Shown here piece by piece: positions 1 through 10,880 of a stretch of DNA of 64,000 bases. Position 1 is the stretch's first letter; each line of letters starts with the position of its first letter. The position numbers and the translations under genes are program-made. The notes below the pieces were generated by a model. That model ran no database searches and was not told the DNA's origin. It saw only the letters and a program-made list of their open reading frames with translations. This stretch comes from Echinococcus granulosus (taxonomy: Eukaryota > Platyhelminthes > Cestoda > Cyclophyllidea > Taeniidae): NCBI RefSeq assembly GCF_000524195.1, contig NW_020170400.1:787715-851714 (forward strand), given 5' to 3'.

Positions 1-44
<44 letters not shown>
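1..44. repeat. (TAC)n microsatellite at the window edge
   Basis: Perfect run of the trinucleotide TAC/ACT from the first base to about position 44, so it probably continues beyond the left edge. It is followed by a pyrimidine-rich tract. No coding frame across it continues into a recognisable protein. Confidence 0.95.
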
Positions 45-1540
45 CTTTTTCTCTTCCAGCACCACCACAAACTTCTTCTCAGCCCAGGTCTCATTTATCC
101 TTAAGATGTACGTCACCTGCAAGGGCAGGGAATCTCTTTTAAACCTTCAACCAACTCTTTGCGAGTAAAGTAACGACCAAACAATTTGTTTATTTCTTTT
201 GGACTACTATTTGGTTAAGGCCAAAAAGAAGCTTATATTCAAAAATACCTAGAGCATAGCTTTTTAAGAATACCTCATAGGTTGGCAATTGTACGCTTTT
301 GTAATAGTGAGAAGGCTCAAAAGTGCCCAGAACTGGTTCAGAGCCATTACTGTGAAATGCTCCCAAAATTCGTACACAAGTAAACTAATAATTCACCGCC
401 AGTGCCTTTGTCAGTTTATATTGTCAATACCACTTAGCAGAACTCAACTCTTTTTGGGTGCACCTTCAACCCGGGCTAACTAAATGGTGTTTTACTCCAA
501 CCTATCACAGTTCTGTTGGTGATGAAATTGTGCACTCACTGGGGAGAGGAGAGGTGGAGTTGTGAAGTGGAGAGGGAGGGACCAAAGGTTCGCTTCCCTT
601 CACTCGCACCCCTCTGTCGGCTAATGGAAGAAACGCAGATTGTTTTACTCATGTCACGTAGGTCGTTTTCCGAATTGTTCATTGCCCCCTCCCAATTTCA
701 TCCACTATAAAGTGTTCTTTAACCCTTTTACTGATGCCTATTTTCACCACTCCTATCACTTGCTACAATAATGTCTCCCCAGTAATTTGAAATTCCCCTA
801 CTCCTTATTTTTCTACCTTTTCCCCTTGTCCCTCTGGTTCACTATGATAGAATGTCCTAACGGATTTAGTCAAATTTAAGCTAACATATCTATACCACTG
901 CCCTCAGACCAAAAAAAGGCAATTGTAAACCATACAATTAGTTCCATTAAGTAATTTTGGAAAAGATCCCAAAAAAGACAACTAAACATGTAAATAGCTC
1001 AAGAGCCACAAGAAGTGATGCGGCGTTGCCAATTACTTCATCATTTGACCTAGCTTACTAATGCACAGGCAAATGGACTAAAATTTTGAGATTTTCTTGC
1101 AAAGATGATCCCAAATAATTACCAATAAACTTTACTGTTGACGTTTTTGCATGATATTTATGACAATTAAAAGGGTTCCTAAGGATTTTATGGTGAGTCA
1201 GATAGCTATCGAAAGTGTCCCATGGCATGAGGGAATTGTTTGCACAAATAAAGTTGTCGATTGAACTTTAAAAAGCAAACAAGGTTGATAATTATCCCCA
1301 CATTGCATTGACGATTTACCAGACACAAAGTGCGCATAAGCCTCTGAGAGTAAGGTAGTCCGTGCCTTACATGGGTGATGAGGAAGATGAAGGGATAGCT
1401 TGGGAATGTCGCGTTTCATGAAATACAACGACACAAGGCTAATCTTTATTAGAAGCCAGACAGGCAGATAATCAAAGGAACTCAAGTGTTCGACGTCTTT
1501 CTTTTCTGTATCGACCGTGAAATCAAAAAACAACAAATCT
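45..1540. other. Intergenic stretch, no gene recognised
   Basis: AT-rich non-coding DNA. Open frames here are short, start at non-ATG codons in several cases, have no convincing splice context and resemble no family I know. The longest (minus, 1198-1536, 112 codons) has low-complexity composition and no flanking coding exon. Confidence 0.6.
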
Positions 1541-2020
1541 AGTAATTTGACATGGGTTTGTGCAAGAGAACTGCTGAACTATCGCTCTCCTTCCACATTC
1601 CTAGAATTTGTCCTTCATGGAGTCGTCTCCAACGTTCATAAGCTTACAATAGCAGCGTGTCATTCTTCATCGTTCCGAAGGAGAGGGGCCTGCCCTCTTC
1701 GGCGTCATGCATCCATCTCCCAGTGACCCTCGAGTATTTTATCAAGAAAAGCAGATGCCAACTCCAAACCATTGGATCGTGGATGCTGCAGTGTCCAGCA
1801 ACCGTAAATCGCTCCCCTTCCAAATGCCCTATAACGTCTTGTAGGAGGAGCTAGCTACTGCAGTATTGGAAGCGAGTTTAAGTCGTATCCTAGAACAGTA
1901 GACAAGCTCAAATGACGTCCACTGCATTTGGCGGCATTCGATGATATGAGAAGTTCGAAATAACAGAAGAGGGTGCAATACAGTGTAGCGAACTGTACTG
2001 ACGCACCTGATCCATCTCTA
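1541..2020 (+). repeat. Dispersed repeat family, copy 1 (longest copy)
   Basis: Positions 1581-2020 match 7826-8265 base for base with only three differences in 440 positions, all C here and T there (1590, 1758, 2002), and no indels. Its left extension, 1541-1580, is absent from copy 2 but can be aligned to a diverged, inverted third copy at 10435-10880. Short open frames inside it are interrupted in the third copy, so it is probably not a conserved protein gene. No terminal repeats, poly-A tail or target-site duplication are obvious. The class is unknown; a short non-autonomous transposable element is the best guess. Confidence 0.85.
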
Positions 2021-2957
2021 CCTCTAAAAAGCATACGGATAAACGTCCCTATGCCCTTCAAAATCCCCTGCCTTCAAGTCATAGGAGCAGAAACCACTGA
2101 CACTTTTGGCTCACTACATGGATTAGTATTTAATTTCATTCCTGAATTTCCTTTTGGATTTCCATGCACTCGAACTGTTTTCCACTCTACTGCCGTTTAA
2201 TTAAAAAGGCAAGATGGAATGAAGCGGTCACAATGGTACCTAGGATTTTGACACTTTCACTGTGTGAGTTCCCAAAAGGATTGTTTTGGGTGGAAGTTTA
2301 AGAGGCCATTAATCTGAGTTCCTCGGCAAACTTTCAAAAAACCAATTAGCTCCACTAAATCATTCATAGAGTGTCTTATATTCCGCGACCAAAGATGCGA
2401 GAGGGGTTTTAGCCCAAGTCTAAATGTTTTAGCCACGGAAACATTTTAGTGAATGTCAAAGTCATTAAGCCCATAACGTCTGCCGAAACTGAGGGTTTAA
2501 GGGGATCAATGTTGAAGAGAACTGAAAAGTACAGAGAATTCTGCATCCGTGGTGTTCACAAAAACGAACATTCTCCAAAGCTATTTTTATGCGCTTTTAT
2601 AATAAAAGTGAAACAGATGTGATTAAATAGCCTAAATTCGGTTTAACCGATTACAAATCCTAAATACGACGATATCTAGTCACGACATCACTCCAACTTT
2701 GAACAAACAGAAATACACCACCAATGGTGCAGAAAAAACGCATTAAACAACTAAGATCTTTCTTTCACGATGTGTCTGTTTATAAATACTCTATAAACGT
2801 ATATACATGTCAAAAGGACACAGGTCTCCGGCAGGACTCCCGTAGCTGTTGTTGCTGTTCCCTCTATGTGCAATGAATGTCATTCCTCCGGCTAAGGTAA
2901 TAATGGGCGTATTCTCATCTTGCTAGGATAATGACAAATAAATAAGGCATCTCTACA
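2021..2957. other. Intergenic 3' flank of the IQSEC-like gene
   Basis: No gene recognised. This is the downstream flank of the minus-strand Sec7-PH gene, so its 3' UTR should lie in the right-hand part. I see no clear AATAAA on the minus strand close to the stop. Confidence 0.55.
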
Positions 2958-5264
2958 TTAAGAAAAGCCCAGGTTACTCGAAGTAGATACATTTGACTCT
3001 GGAGAAATGAGCGGTAGTCGACTTTCGCCAGTGGTGAAATTCATCATCTCTTTCGTCTCCCAAATCCCTTTGTGCAAAAGATCGATTATTTTTTTACGAA
3101 TGTGACTTGATGGCAAACTGAAGCTGATAAGTACGTTGAACTCATCGCACAACTGGACGCCATACTTGTAATCTGAAATGTAAGAGGAACGAAACCTTGG
3201 GGTTTTTGCCGCACTATCTATTAATCATAGGAAGCAATTTCTTCCAACTTACATTCACATTCAAAGTTGAGCACCTTTATGTCGATGAGAGGGATGGTCT
3301 GTCGAACAAGGAATAGGGCGTTGGGTGGTACTTCTGTAGAATAATAACAATGCAGTTGAATATCATTAGCTCTTGAACCCCACTTTTGACAGCTTGGTGT
3401 TTCTAAAACAAAGTTCGTATTCGGAGGACTTATCACTGTTAAAGGAGCTGGACTGCCAACCCTATTAATCATTCGATCAATCGACCGTGACCGGTGACTT
3501 CCACTAGCAAGGAGGTCATCTACTGCGTTAGCACGGTTCATGCCAAGTGGTTTGGTAATTACCAGAAGATCGTTGAACATAAAGAAGCATCGAATTAGTG
3601 AGGTAGGTCGGGAGATGAGCGGTTTTCGAGCAGTAAAGTCATTAACCTCCAAAGCGGAAAACCAAGCTATGAATCGACGATAACGTTGAACAAGTTTCTC
3701 CGGTTTCAAAGGACCTGTGAAGAGCCTATCGACCCTTCGGAGACGGTCAATTGGATCAGGCAGAGTCCTAAATTCATTCTCTGCAATCCTGTCGTAGATA
3801 GCTTCAAGGCGTTTCGCAGAGATATCTCGGCCATTATCAATGCCACGATTGTTGTTGATAAACTCAATCTTCGTCATAGGTTTGCCGTACTTGCGCGCAC
3901 TTCGATTATAGAAGGTGGTATGAAGGAGCATGATAGAATAAGCAAGAACTCCAATGGTTTCTGGGTCGTGAAACTCCCTTTCAACCTTTTCCTGATTCTG
4001 TTCAATGTAGCACTTTTTTAGTACCTCTAAGAGGAATTCCATCTTCTGAGATTCACCGTCTGGATGTACCTTTTCTAGTAGGCGTCGCAAGGCGATATCC
4101 AACTCCACATGACGCAGATTTAGATGATTGACGAACTCCTCTGTCACTTTAAGCGCCAATGGATCAGACAGTTTGCCGAAGTACTCGCCAATTGCTTGCC
4201 TACTCAGACCTTCCTTGGTCAAGAATTCCGCTATTATTCTCGGTTCGAATGATAATATCCCCTGTTTTACCAAGTAATCAATACCCGAATATGGATCCCT
4301 GAAAAAAAGGAAAATGTCTATTTGGATGGACGCAAAAGGAGGAAAATGAACTTTGACTAACTCACTTATTAAACAGGGTCTTTCCAACTCTTTGAACCAT
4401 TTCCTTTGATTTAGGGAAATTGGAAGGAGTTAAGGGTTCCGGAGACAGTGAAGTTAGACCCAAGCTTGGAGATGAAGTTCCAGCGTTACCGTTGAACTCA
4501 CTAGTCGACACTGGTTGTATGGGTAGTTCTGACACTACGTTTTTACGAGACACACTAGCGCTGTCTTCAATGCTCATTCCAAAAGAATATTCATCAAAGA
4601 TGGCATCGGTTGAAGGCAGGTAGTTTACTCCGAGCTGTGCACTGCGCGATCGTTTCGAATCACTGGTATTAGAATAGCGAACCCCATTGATTGTTTCGGA
4701 TGGAGACCTAAAAGGGGAAAAACAGCTTTCGTCGCATTTGTTCCTTGAAATAGCAGGAATGGAGTGGATGTACAATCCTTTGCTTCTCCGGTCTCTAACT
4801 CACAAAATATCAGTCACTCTCTTGCTTCGGAGGCGGTGGTTGCCCCGTATAGGTCTAGCGGATAAAGCGGATAATCTTCGAGCAGCCGTAACAATAAGTC
4901 TAGGCTTCTTTACATCCGGTAGATTTACCTCTTCAGTCTCAGCAATGGGAGCTCTTTTCAGGGTCAGTAATGGCTGACCCGTAGGAGTGCTTGCAATCAG
5001 TGATGGAAGCACCACGGGCTCGTGCTTCTCCCTACCATCAGCCTCTTCTTTCCTTTCCTGACTAACAGATTTTCGACGTTTCCAGGTTTGAAACGATAGT
5101 CTCGCCTTTCGTAGCGGTTCAGGAGTACTGCTTTCCGAGGGTATTCCACTCAGACGACGTATTAATTTACTCATGGGAGTGGTTAGACTTTTGCGACTGG
5201 TAAAGGGAACCTTTTTGACTGGCAAAATCATTGCATTCTCCTTCTCCGCCTCTCCTTTCATCAT
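2958..5264 (-). CDS. IQSEC/BRAG-type Arf guanine-nucleotide exchange factor (Sec7-PH)
   Basis: Predicted to activate Arf GTPases, as IQSEC/BRAG proteins do at the plasma membrane and endosomes. Exons are 5264-4804, 4743-4366, 4298-3253 and 3172-2958, with introns of 60, 67 and 80 nt, all GT..AG and phase-consistent, giving 699 residues. The Sec7 domain spans about 275-465: it opens with LFNKDPYSGIDYLVKQG and contains the RQAIGEYFG segment and the glutamic-finger motif DGESQKME (Glu about 362). A PH domain follows at about 490-670, with FMFNDLLVITKPL and, across the last splice, YYKYGVQLCDEF. The first 270 residues are basic and serine-rich; no IQ motif is visible, and the protein is shorter than typical IQSEC proteins. 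Motif 2 of Sec7 is unusual: LLHTTFY where the family has LLNTDMY. The start is the first ATG after an in-frame stop; a further Met follows directly. Family call is strong; the exact start is less sure. Confidence 0.9.
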
Positions 5265-5308
5265 TTCATACCCACCGTGCACTGCGCCTCTTGTCCAAAC
5301 GGCGCAGA

Positions 5309-5363
5309 TTTATAAGTAATAGCCATTGACCAATCATATTCAAAGCCAGTTTTATGGACCAAT
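5309..5363 (-). promoter_or_regulatory. Putative core promoter of the IQSEC-like gene (TATAAA plus two ATTGGT)
   Basis: On the minus strand, TATAAA lies at 5314-5309, 45-50 nt before the start codon. ATTGGT (inverted CCAAT) occurs at 5334-5329 and again at 5363-5358. Order and spacing are typical of a CCAAT/TATA promoter, but the transcription start is not known. Confidence 0.45.
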
Positions 5364-7825
5364 TAGGAGGGCGAATTTTTAGCCAAATGCATGGCCACGT
5401 GTTTACCTGAGTGCGTGTGTCTGATCATTACTTGAGGTCCAAGTAGTTAAAAATGTTGTGGGTTAAGCCAAATCATATCTACTAATTCTCGATGCTTGCT
5501 AATCTTCATGCTTTTAAAATAACAGATTATAGTCTGATGCGAACAAAATGATTGTTTAGAGGATATATGGGCCAAAAATGTGATTTGGTCTTTGGAATTT
5601 TGATAAAGGCTTAAGTGCGAATCAGGTACCAAGGTTGTCTGAATTTAAAGCTCATAGAATAAAAAGATTTAAAAAGGATTATCATGACAGTTTACTTTTA
5701 TCCAATAATGAATGACAGTCTAGTTCGTTTATTTGTAAATTGTTAGTTAGTTTTTATAGTTTAGGCGCTGCATTATATTGGTGGTAGCGGTAAGTAAACC
5801 CTGTTAAAATGAGCACCACGTTTAAAGCACTTCTATTCGGCCTATACGTTCTAAATTAAGATGAGGAACCTGTGAAGTAAATTCATTGTGGTGTGTTGTT
5901 CTGGCTTTTGCACTATGACACCTCTTCACGAGACATTCCACCCTGTGGAGGCGGCGACCTAAGGAACTCCAACAAAGTCCATGATACGCACTGTCACCAC
6001 TGAAGCAGGAAGCATTTAGCTTATGATCCAAATTCGTCATTTTATCTTTGCCCTTGTCTCATGGTTGCTTGGAGTTCACCAGAAGACTTGTGGAAAGAGT
6101 AACCAGGACGGGAAGGAAACAAGATTGCCAAAGTGGCACTTGTTTTAGCAGGGCTAGATCTTCAACGATCACCTTGGTATCAAGCTTACACCTACAGCTA
6201 CTCAAACCTCCCATACGTCGAAGGTGAACTTTCTTTTAAACGAGTTTGCTTGCTGAAGGATTTGTTTTTCAGTTAGAATGCAAGCAGATTTGTATAAACG
6301 CTGAACAAAAATTTACAAATTAGAGACGCAAATTATTAAAAGAAGAGGAAAATATGCTAATTAATTGCACAAGTGAATTTAAAAAATAATGTAAACGTCA
6401 TCCTTTAATTGAATTTTACGACGCAGTCCAACACGCATTCATTTTTGCTCCCATTTAGCATGGGAGTAGTACACTTGCACCCCAGTCTGGCCTAATCTGG
6501 CGCACCACTGTGTATGAATCAGTGTTTTTTGTGGCTACGGTGACTTTGTTCGACAGTCGCCTCGGGGAGAAAAGACTCTATTCGCGTGCCCAGACAGACA
6601 CAAAGGACAGTTTGCACATAAAGCGCTTCAAGTACAGAATGTGAACCAGCACATTTCTACTGTTTACTCGGTGACCCCTGACCCATCTAGTATACTGCGG
6701 GTGGTCTTCATAAGTGGATGATGAAAGTTAGAGGTGAAGGGATGTCTGGAATGACCTGCCTTGAGGGGCCACGTGTTAACCCTAAGAGGAAGATGGGGTG
6801 CTTAATTAGCCTCCGCGTGTGAATAATTGCGGTTTTATGGCCAGTGCTACCGAAATGTGGTCCCATTTGTGATGGTGGTTTATTGTTGCATTGAAGCATA
6901 GCTGTTATTACAGCTGTGTGTTGAGTAATCACAATCAATTCGCTATTATCTGTTTGATTTGAGGAAAAAGTTTGATGTTGGTTTCTTCTTTCACGTGCGT
7001 CGTTTATACACTGCCTACCTAACTGACTTGTGATGACGAATGGCATTCGTGATGTTGGCTAGCTGGTGCCTTATTGGGAAAGGTTTAAAATCAGTACTGG
7101 CAACTACTAAACACTTTAAGAAGCATTGTTTAAGCATCTGATTTTTTGAAAAGGCTATGCGAACTTTTGCGGTTACCTTATTATTAAGATTGATTATTGG
7201 TACTTAAGTGGTTAACCGATGTTGCGCAAGCATATTTTGAACTCTGCGGGGTCCACATTGTTTGTGGTGTAATCAAATTTGTAAATGGGACAAGTTGTTA
7301 TAAAAAGAAGTTCTGTTTTGCACGATAAGGCCTGTTGATTTGCCATGTATAACTTCCATGAATGTGCAAATTGAGGAAAAGTACCGTTTTTTGTTATTTG
7401 ATGCTAGTGGTCAAGTAAAGTACTTCAAGGAAGTGCTTCATCTATAAATTTCCGTTTGCAATCTGCTTAGCACGCTAATTTTTGTGCTTAAGTTCCTCTT
7501 TCGTAATGAAGACTTTTTTTGAGAACACATTACTATAACCCATAATCCAAACCCAACGAGAAAAACCCTGCCATAAACACCACTCATATATCACGTCTAG
7601 ACTTTAAAAAAGCGTTAAGTTTTGTTCCTCATACAAGTAGTATGAGAGCCTTTGGAAAAAAGACGGTGTATAATTGTTTGCTTCAACTTGGAATGCAACA
7701 GCATTAAGCCATTCCTCAATGCAAGTTAGGCAGGCAGATGTGCAAAAAATCAAGTGTGCGTCACCTTTCTTTACTGTGACGCAAGTGAAATAAACGTACA
7801 TCAATATATCCATAGTCCTTAGAAA
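5364..7825. other. Intergenic stretch, no gene recognised
   Basis: Upstream flank of the IQSEC-like gene. No open frame has splice context or family resemblance. No RNA gene seen. Confidence 0.55.
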
Positions 7826-8265
7826 ATCGCTCTCTTTCCACATTCCTAGAATTTGTCCTTCATGGAGTCGTCTCCAACGTTCATAAGCTTACAATAGCAG
7901 CGTGTCATTCTTCATCGTTCCGAAGGAGAGGGGCCTGCCCTCTTCGGCGTCATGCATCCATCTCCCAGTGACCCTCGAGTATTTTATCAAGAAAAGCAGA
8001 TGTCAACTCCAAACCATTGGATCGTGGATGCTGCAGTGTCCAGCAACCGTAAATCGCTCCCCTTCCAAATGCCCTATAACGTCTTGTAGGAGGAGCTAGC
8101 TACTGCAGTATTGGAAGCGAGTTTAAGTCGTATCCTAGAACAGTAGACAAGCTCAAATGACGTCCACTGCATTTGGCGGCATTCGATGATATGAGAAGTT
8201 CGAAATAACAGAAGAGGGTGCAATACAGTGTAGCGAACTGTACTGATGCACCTGATCCATCTCTA
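7826..8265 (+). repeat. Dispersed repeat family, copy 2 (near-identical to copy 1)
   Basis: 440 bp equal in length to 1581-2020 and differing at only three positions (7835, 8003 and 8247, T where copy 1 has C). It is in the same orientation, 6,245 bp downstream. The flanks on both sides are unrelated to those of copy 1. The left boundary falls inside the element as defined by copies 1 and 3, so this copy looks 5'-truncated. Confidence 0.9.
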
Positions 8266-10434
8266 TTTATGCTTTGCAATGGTATGCAACTTACGCGAGG
8301 TCATTGCAGTGTACTATATCATAAACCTTATGAACTTTGTGCTTACCCAATGGTTTCAAAAGGTCCTTTAAGCATGCTTAATTCTTTAAACTTCATTAAA
8401 ATAGGTTCTGAAATTTGCTGCGAATTTTATATGGGCATATGGAGTGTAGAAAGAATCCTCAAAAACGGTTGACATTTGAAGGAACCAAATGTAGAAAAAA
8501 TCCTTAAAAAATTCACCGTGAGGGATAAGATGTGTGATTGGGTGGTTTTGGTGGCAGATGGCGGCTTCCACTGCCTTACCTTCCCCCTTTTGAAAACAGA
8601 CTTGAAAAAGGGTTTTAAAATCTCGTGACAAGATTGCAATCTTCGGATTTGCCATGTGGTTATGTTAGCCATATGGTCACTTTAGTGGGTAGATAGAGAA
8701 CTATCCCTAATGGTAGGGGGATTAATGTTGAAAATATGCTGGCTATGTGCCACGTGGGGGATAGTTCACAGCTGGAATCAGAATGGAAAATAATGGAATG
8801 GAGTTTGGTGAAGTAAAGCAGGTACGTCTAACCATCTATCTATCCACCCATCTATCCAAAAAGGTGCAAATTTTAGGGCCCATATCAGTTTTCGTGAAAT
8901 CGTGAAGGATTTTAAAGGCCAACTTTGAGTTTCGTTGAGAAACCTATGTGATAATTTGGGCAGCCCGAAGTGCATCAACAAAGGGGTATTCGAGTGTAAA
9001 TTAATGTGCGGTACGCTCGTCCATATTTCAAAGGAAATTCTATCCAAACAGGTGATAATCATCTTGGAAAAGAGTTACGTACCATGAAAGAGGGAGACAT
9101 GGGCTATGGTAAAGGTAAGAGATACTGCGGATGAGACCATTTCATCTCAACTTTTAAAAATACTGAGAAATAGATTCTCACCCTGCCAGAAAACTGCAAT
9201 CCGGATGATCGCATCCACTATCTAATCGCCTTTGCAAGAGCCAGTCGCATTATTTCCGTCTAATTTGATCAAATTTTTCCAGGAATTGTTAAGTTAGAGA
9301 GGGTACAGTCTTCTCACCCTATGGCGATGAACAAGATTAAACCAACGCTAAATAAACGACAGACAGGAGCGCGAGAGAGGAGCGAAAGGGGAGGGATACG
9401 CTCAGTGGCTTTTCACCTGGGGTTCCGTGTGAGTCTACATTGAGAAAACTACGTTTTTTGAAGGCCCAACGATCCATTGTTTAAGAGCTTTAGTGGCCTT
9501 GTCCAAAATACGCTTCTTACCATTTTAACCGGCGTTAAAAGGGTCAAATTTGTAGAAATTAATAATTTTTCTTTTCCTATTTCATGGAATGGCGAATAAT
9601 GCAGAACAGTTTCAGGCCAGTTATCCACCCACTTGGTATCCATCCTTCCATCCATTCATTACGCACAAGTTAGCAGTATCAATTATGGACGCGTTTATTT
9701 TTTCGATGTTTTTAAACGAAGATGGGAAAATCACAACCTTCCATCAAAGAAGATGGTGAAGTCCCATTTGAATGCGAAAGAAAGTGGGGCTAATTAACTG
9801 CATCTTTAGTCGTTTAGTTAATTACATTATGCTATTGGTCAAAAAAAATGAAACACTTCCTGTGGACTCTGACAACTCATATCTCTCAAGTTAGTCACTA
9901 AATTGATGACATTTTACCCTCCTGAAAAGGACCAGCATAACCAATTTCAATTTGTAATAGGATATTGCAAATTAATGATCACGTTCAACTGCAATACCCT
10001 GAATTTTATTTCACCATTGCAAAAACACGACAGATGCGTAGGTCTAAGGGACTGGAGGAGGGGAACAGAGGTGGAGGGGTGAAGGAGGTTCCCGTTCTGT
10101 AACAGCTGTTCCGATCGCCACTGTATTTCGGTAGGAAGCTTTCCCCCACGTGTACAAGCTGACCTTCCCCCTTTGACCTCTAAATTTCCACCTTTAGATG
10201 GTTTTATGGCATAGGGTAGACCTTTACTGCCTGCGTAATTCTCTTAGAATTTCTCATATTGAAGGGACAGTAACTTGATACTATCCACATGTTAGTTCGG
10301 CTGTTAATGTTTTACTGGCAATTGAAAAACATTACGCGTGTGTTTGCTAGGCAGTAATTGGAAGAGTTCTGGACGTCATTATAAACGTCACTGGATAGGA
10401 ATCAATTCAACATTGTCCAGACAGCACGGTTGAC
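8266..10434. other. Intergenic stretch with tetranucleotide-rich patches
   Basis: No gene recognised. It contains imperfect CTAT/CATC-type simple repeats near 8830-8862 and 9637-9658. Minus-strand open frames at 8778-9062 and 9449-9655 pass through these patches and are judged non-coding. Confidence 0.5.
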
Positions 10435-10880
10435 GAAGCACGATCTGTTCTAACGTGCGTATATCACCCTTATTGTACCCTTGTCAAATGCCGGTCATAT
10501 CCGGTGGATGGGATTTGAGGCTGTCTACTGCTCTACAAAATGAGTTGAACCCAGTTTCAACGCTGGAGAAGTTGGCTCCTTCTACAAGTAGTTACTAGGG
10601 CATTTGGAGGAGGTTCAGTTTATGATTGACAGGCAACATAACATCAACAATCCAATCGTTTGAAGCTGTCATCTAGTTCTGTTAATGAATCATCCATAAA
10701 TCACTCAAAGATGGTCTCATGAAACTAAGGAGGGCAGAGCCCACTCCTTAAAAACGATGAAGAATGATATATCGCTATTGTCACCTTAAAGCAATTGGAG
10801 ACGACTCTATGACAAGCATCTTCTAAAAATGATGAAGGAGAGTGATGATGCAACAGTTTGCTTCTAAACACCCACATTAA
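10435..10880 (-). repeat. Dispersed repeat family, copy 3 (inverted and diverged)
   Basis: Read on the minus strand, this aligns along its length with copy 1 (about 1541-2000). Shared blocks include the AGTCGTCTCCAA core, CATTCTTCATCG, TCCAAATGCCCTA and AGCAGTAGAC-like segments. Substitutions and small indels are common, so it is much older than the copy 1 / copy 2 pair. Boundaries are approximate because the ends fade gradually. Confidence 0.7.

Noticed and set aside
1198..1536. 112-codon minus-strand open frame
   Set aside because: No family resemblance, no splice context, lies next to a repeat.
5265..5282. GTG upstream of the IQSEC-like ATG as start codon
   Set aside because: Non-ATG starts are not expected in nuclear animal genes; ATG at 5264 follows shortly after.
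1657..8099. Identical 65-residue frames at 1657-1854 and 7902-8099 as duplicated genes
   Set aside because: They are the same frame inside the near-identical repeat copies; the frame is not kept in the diverged third copy.
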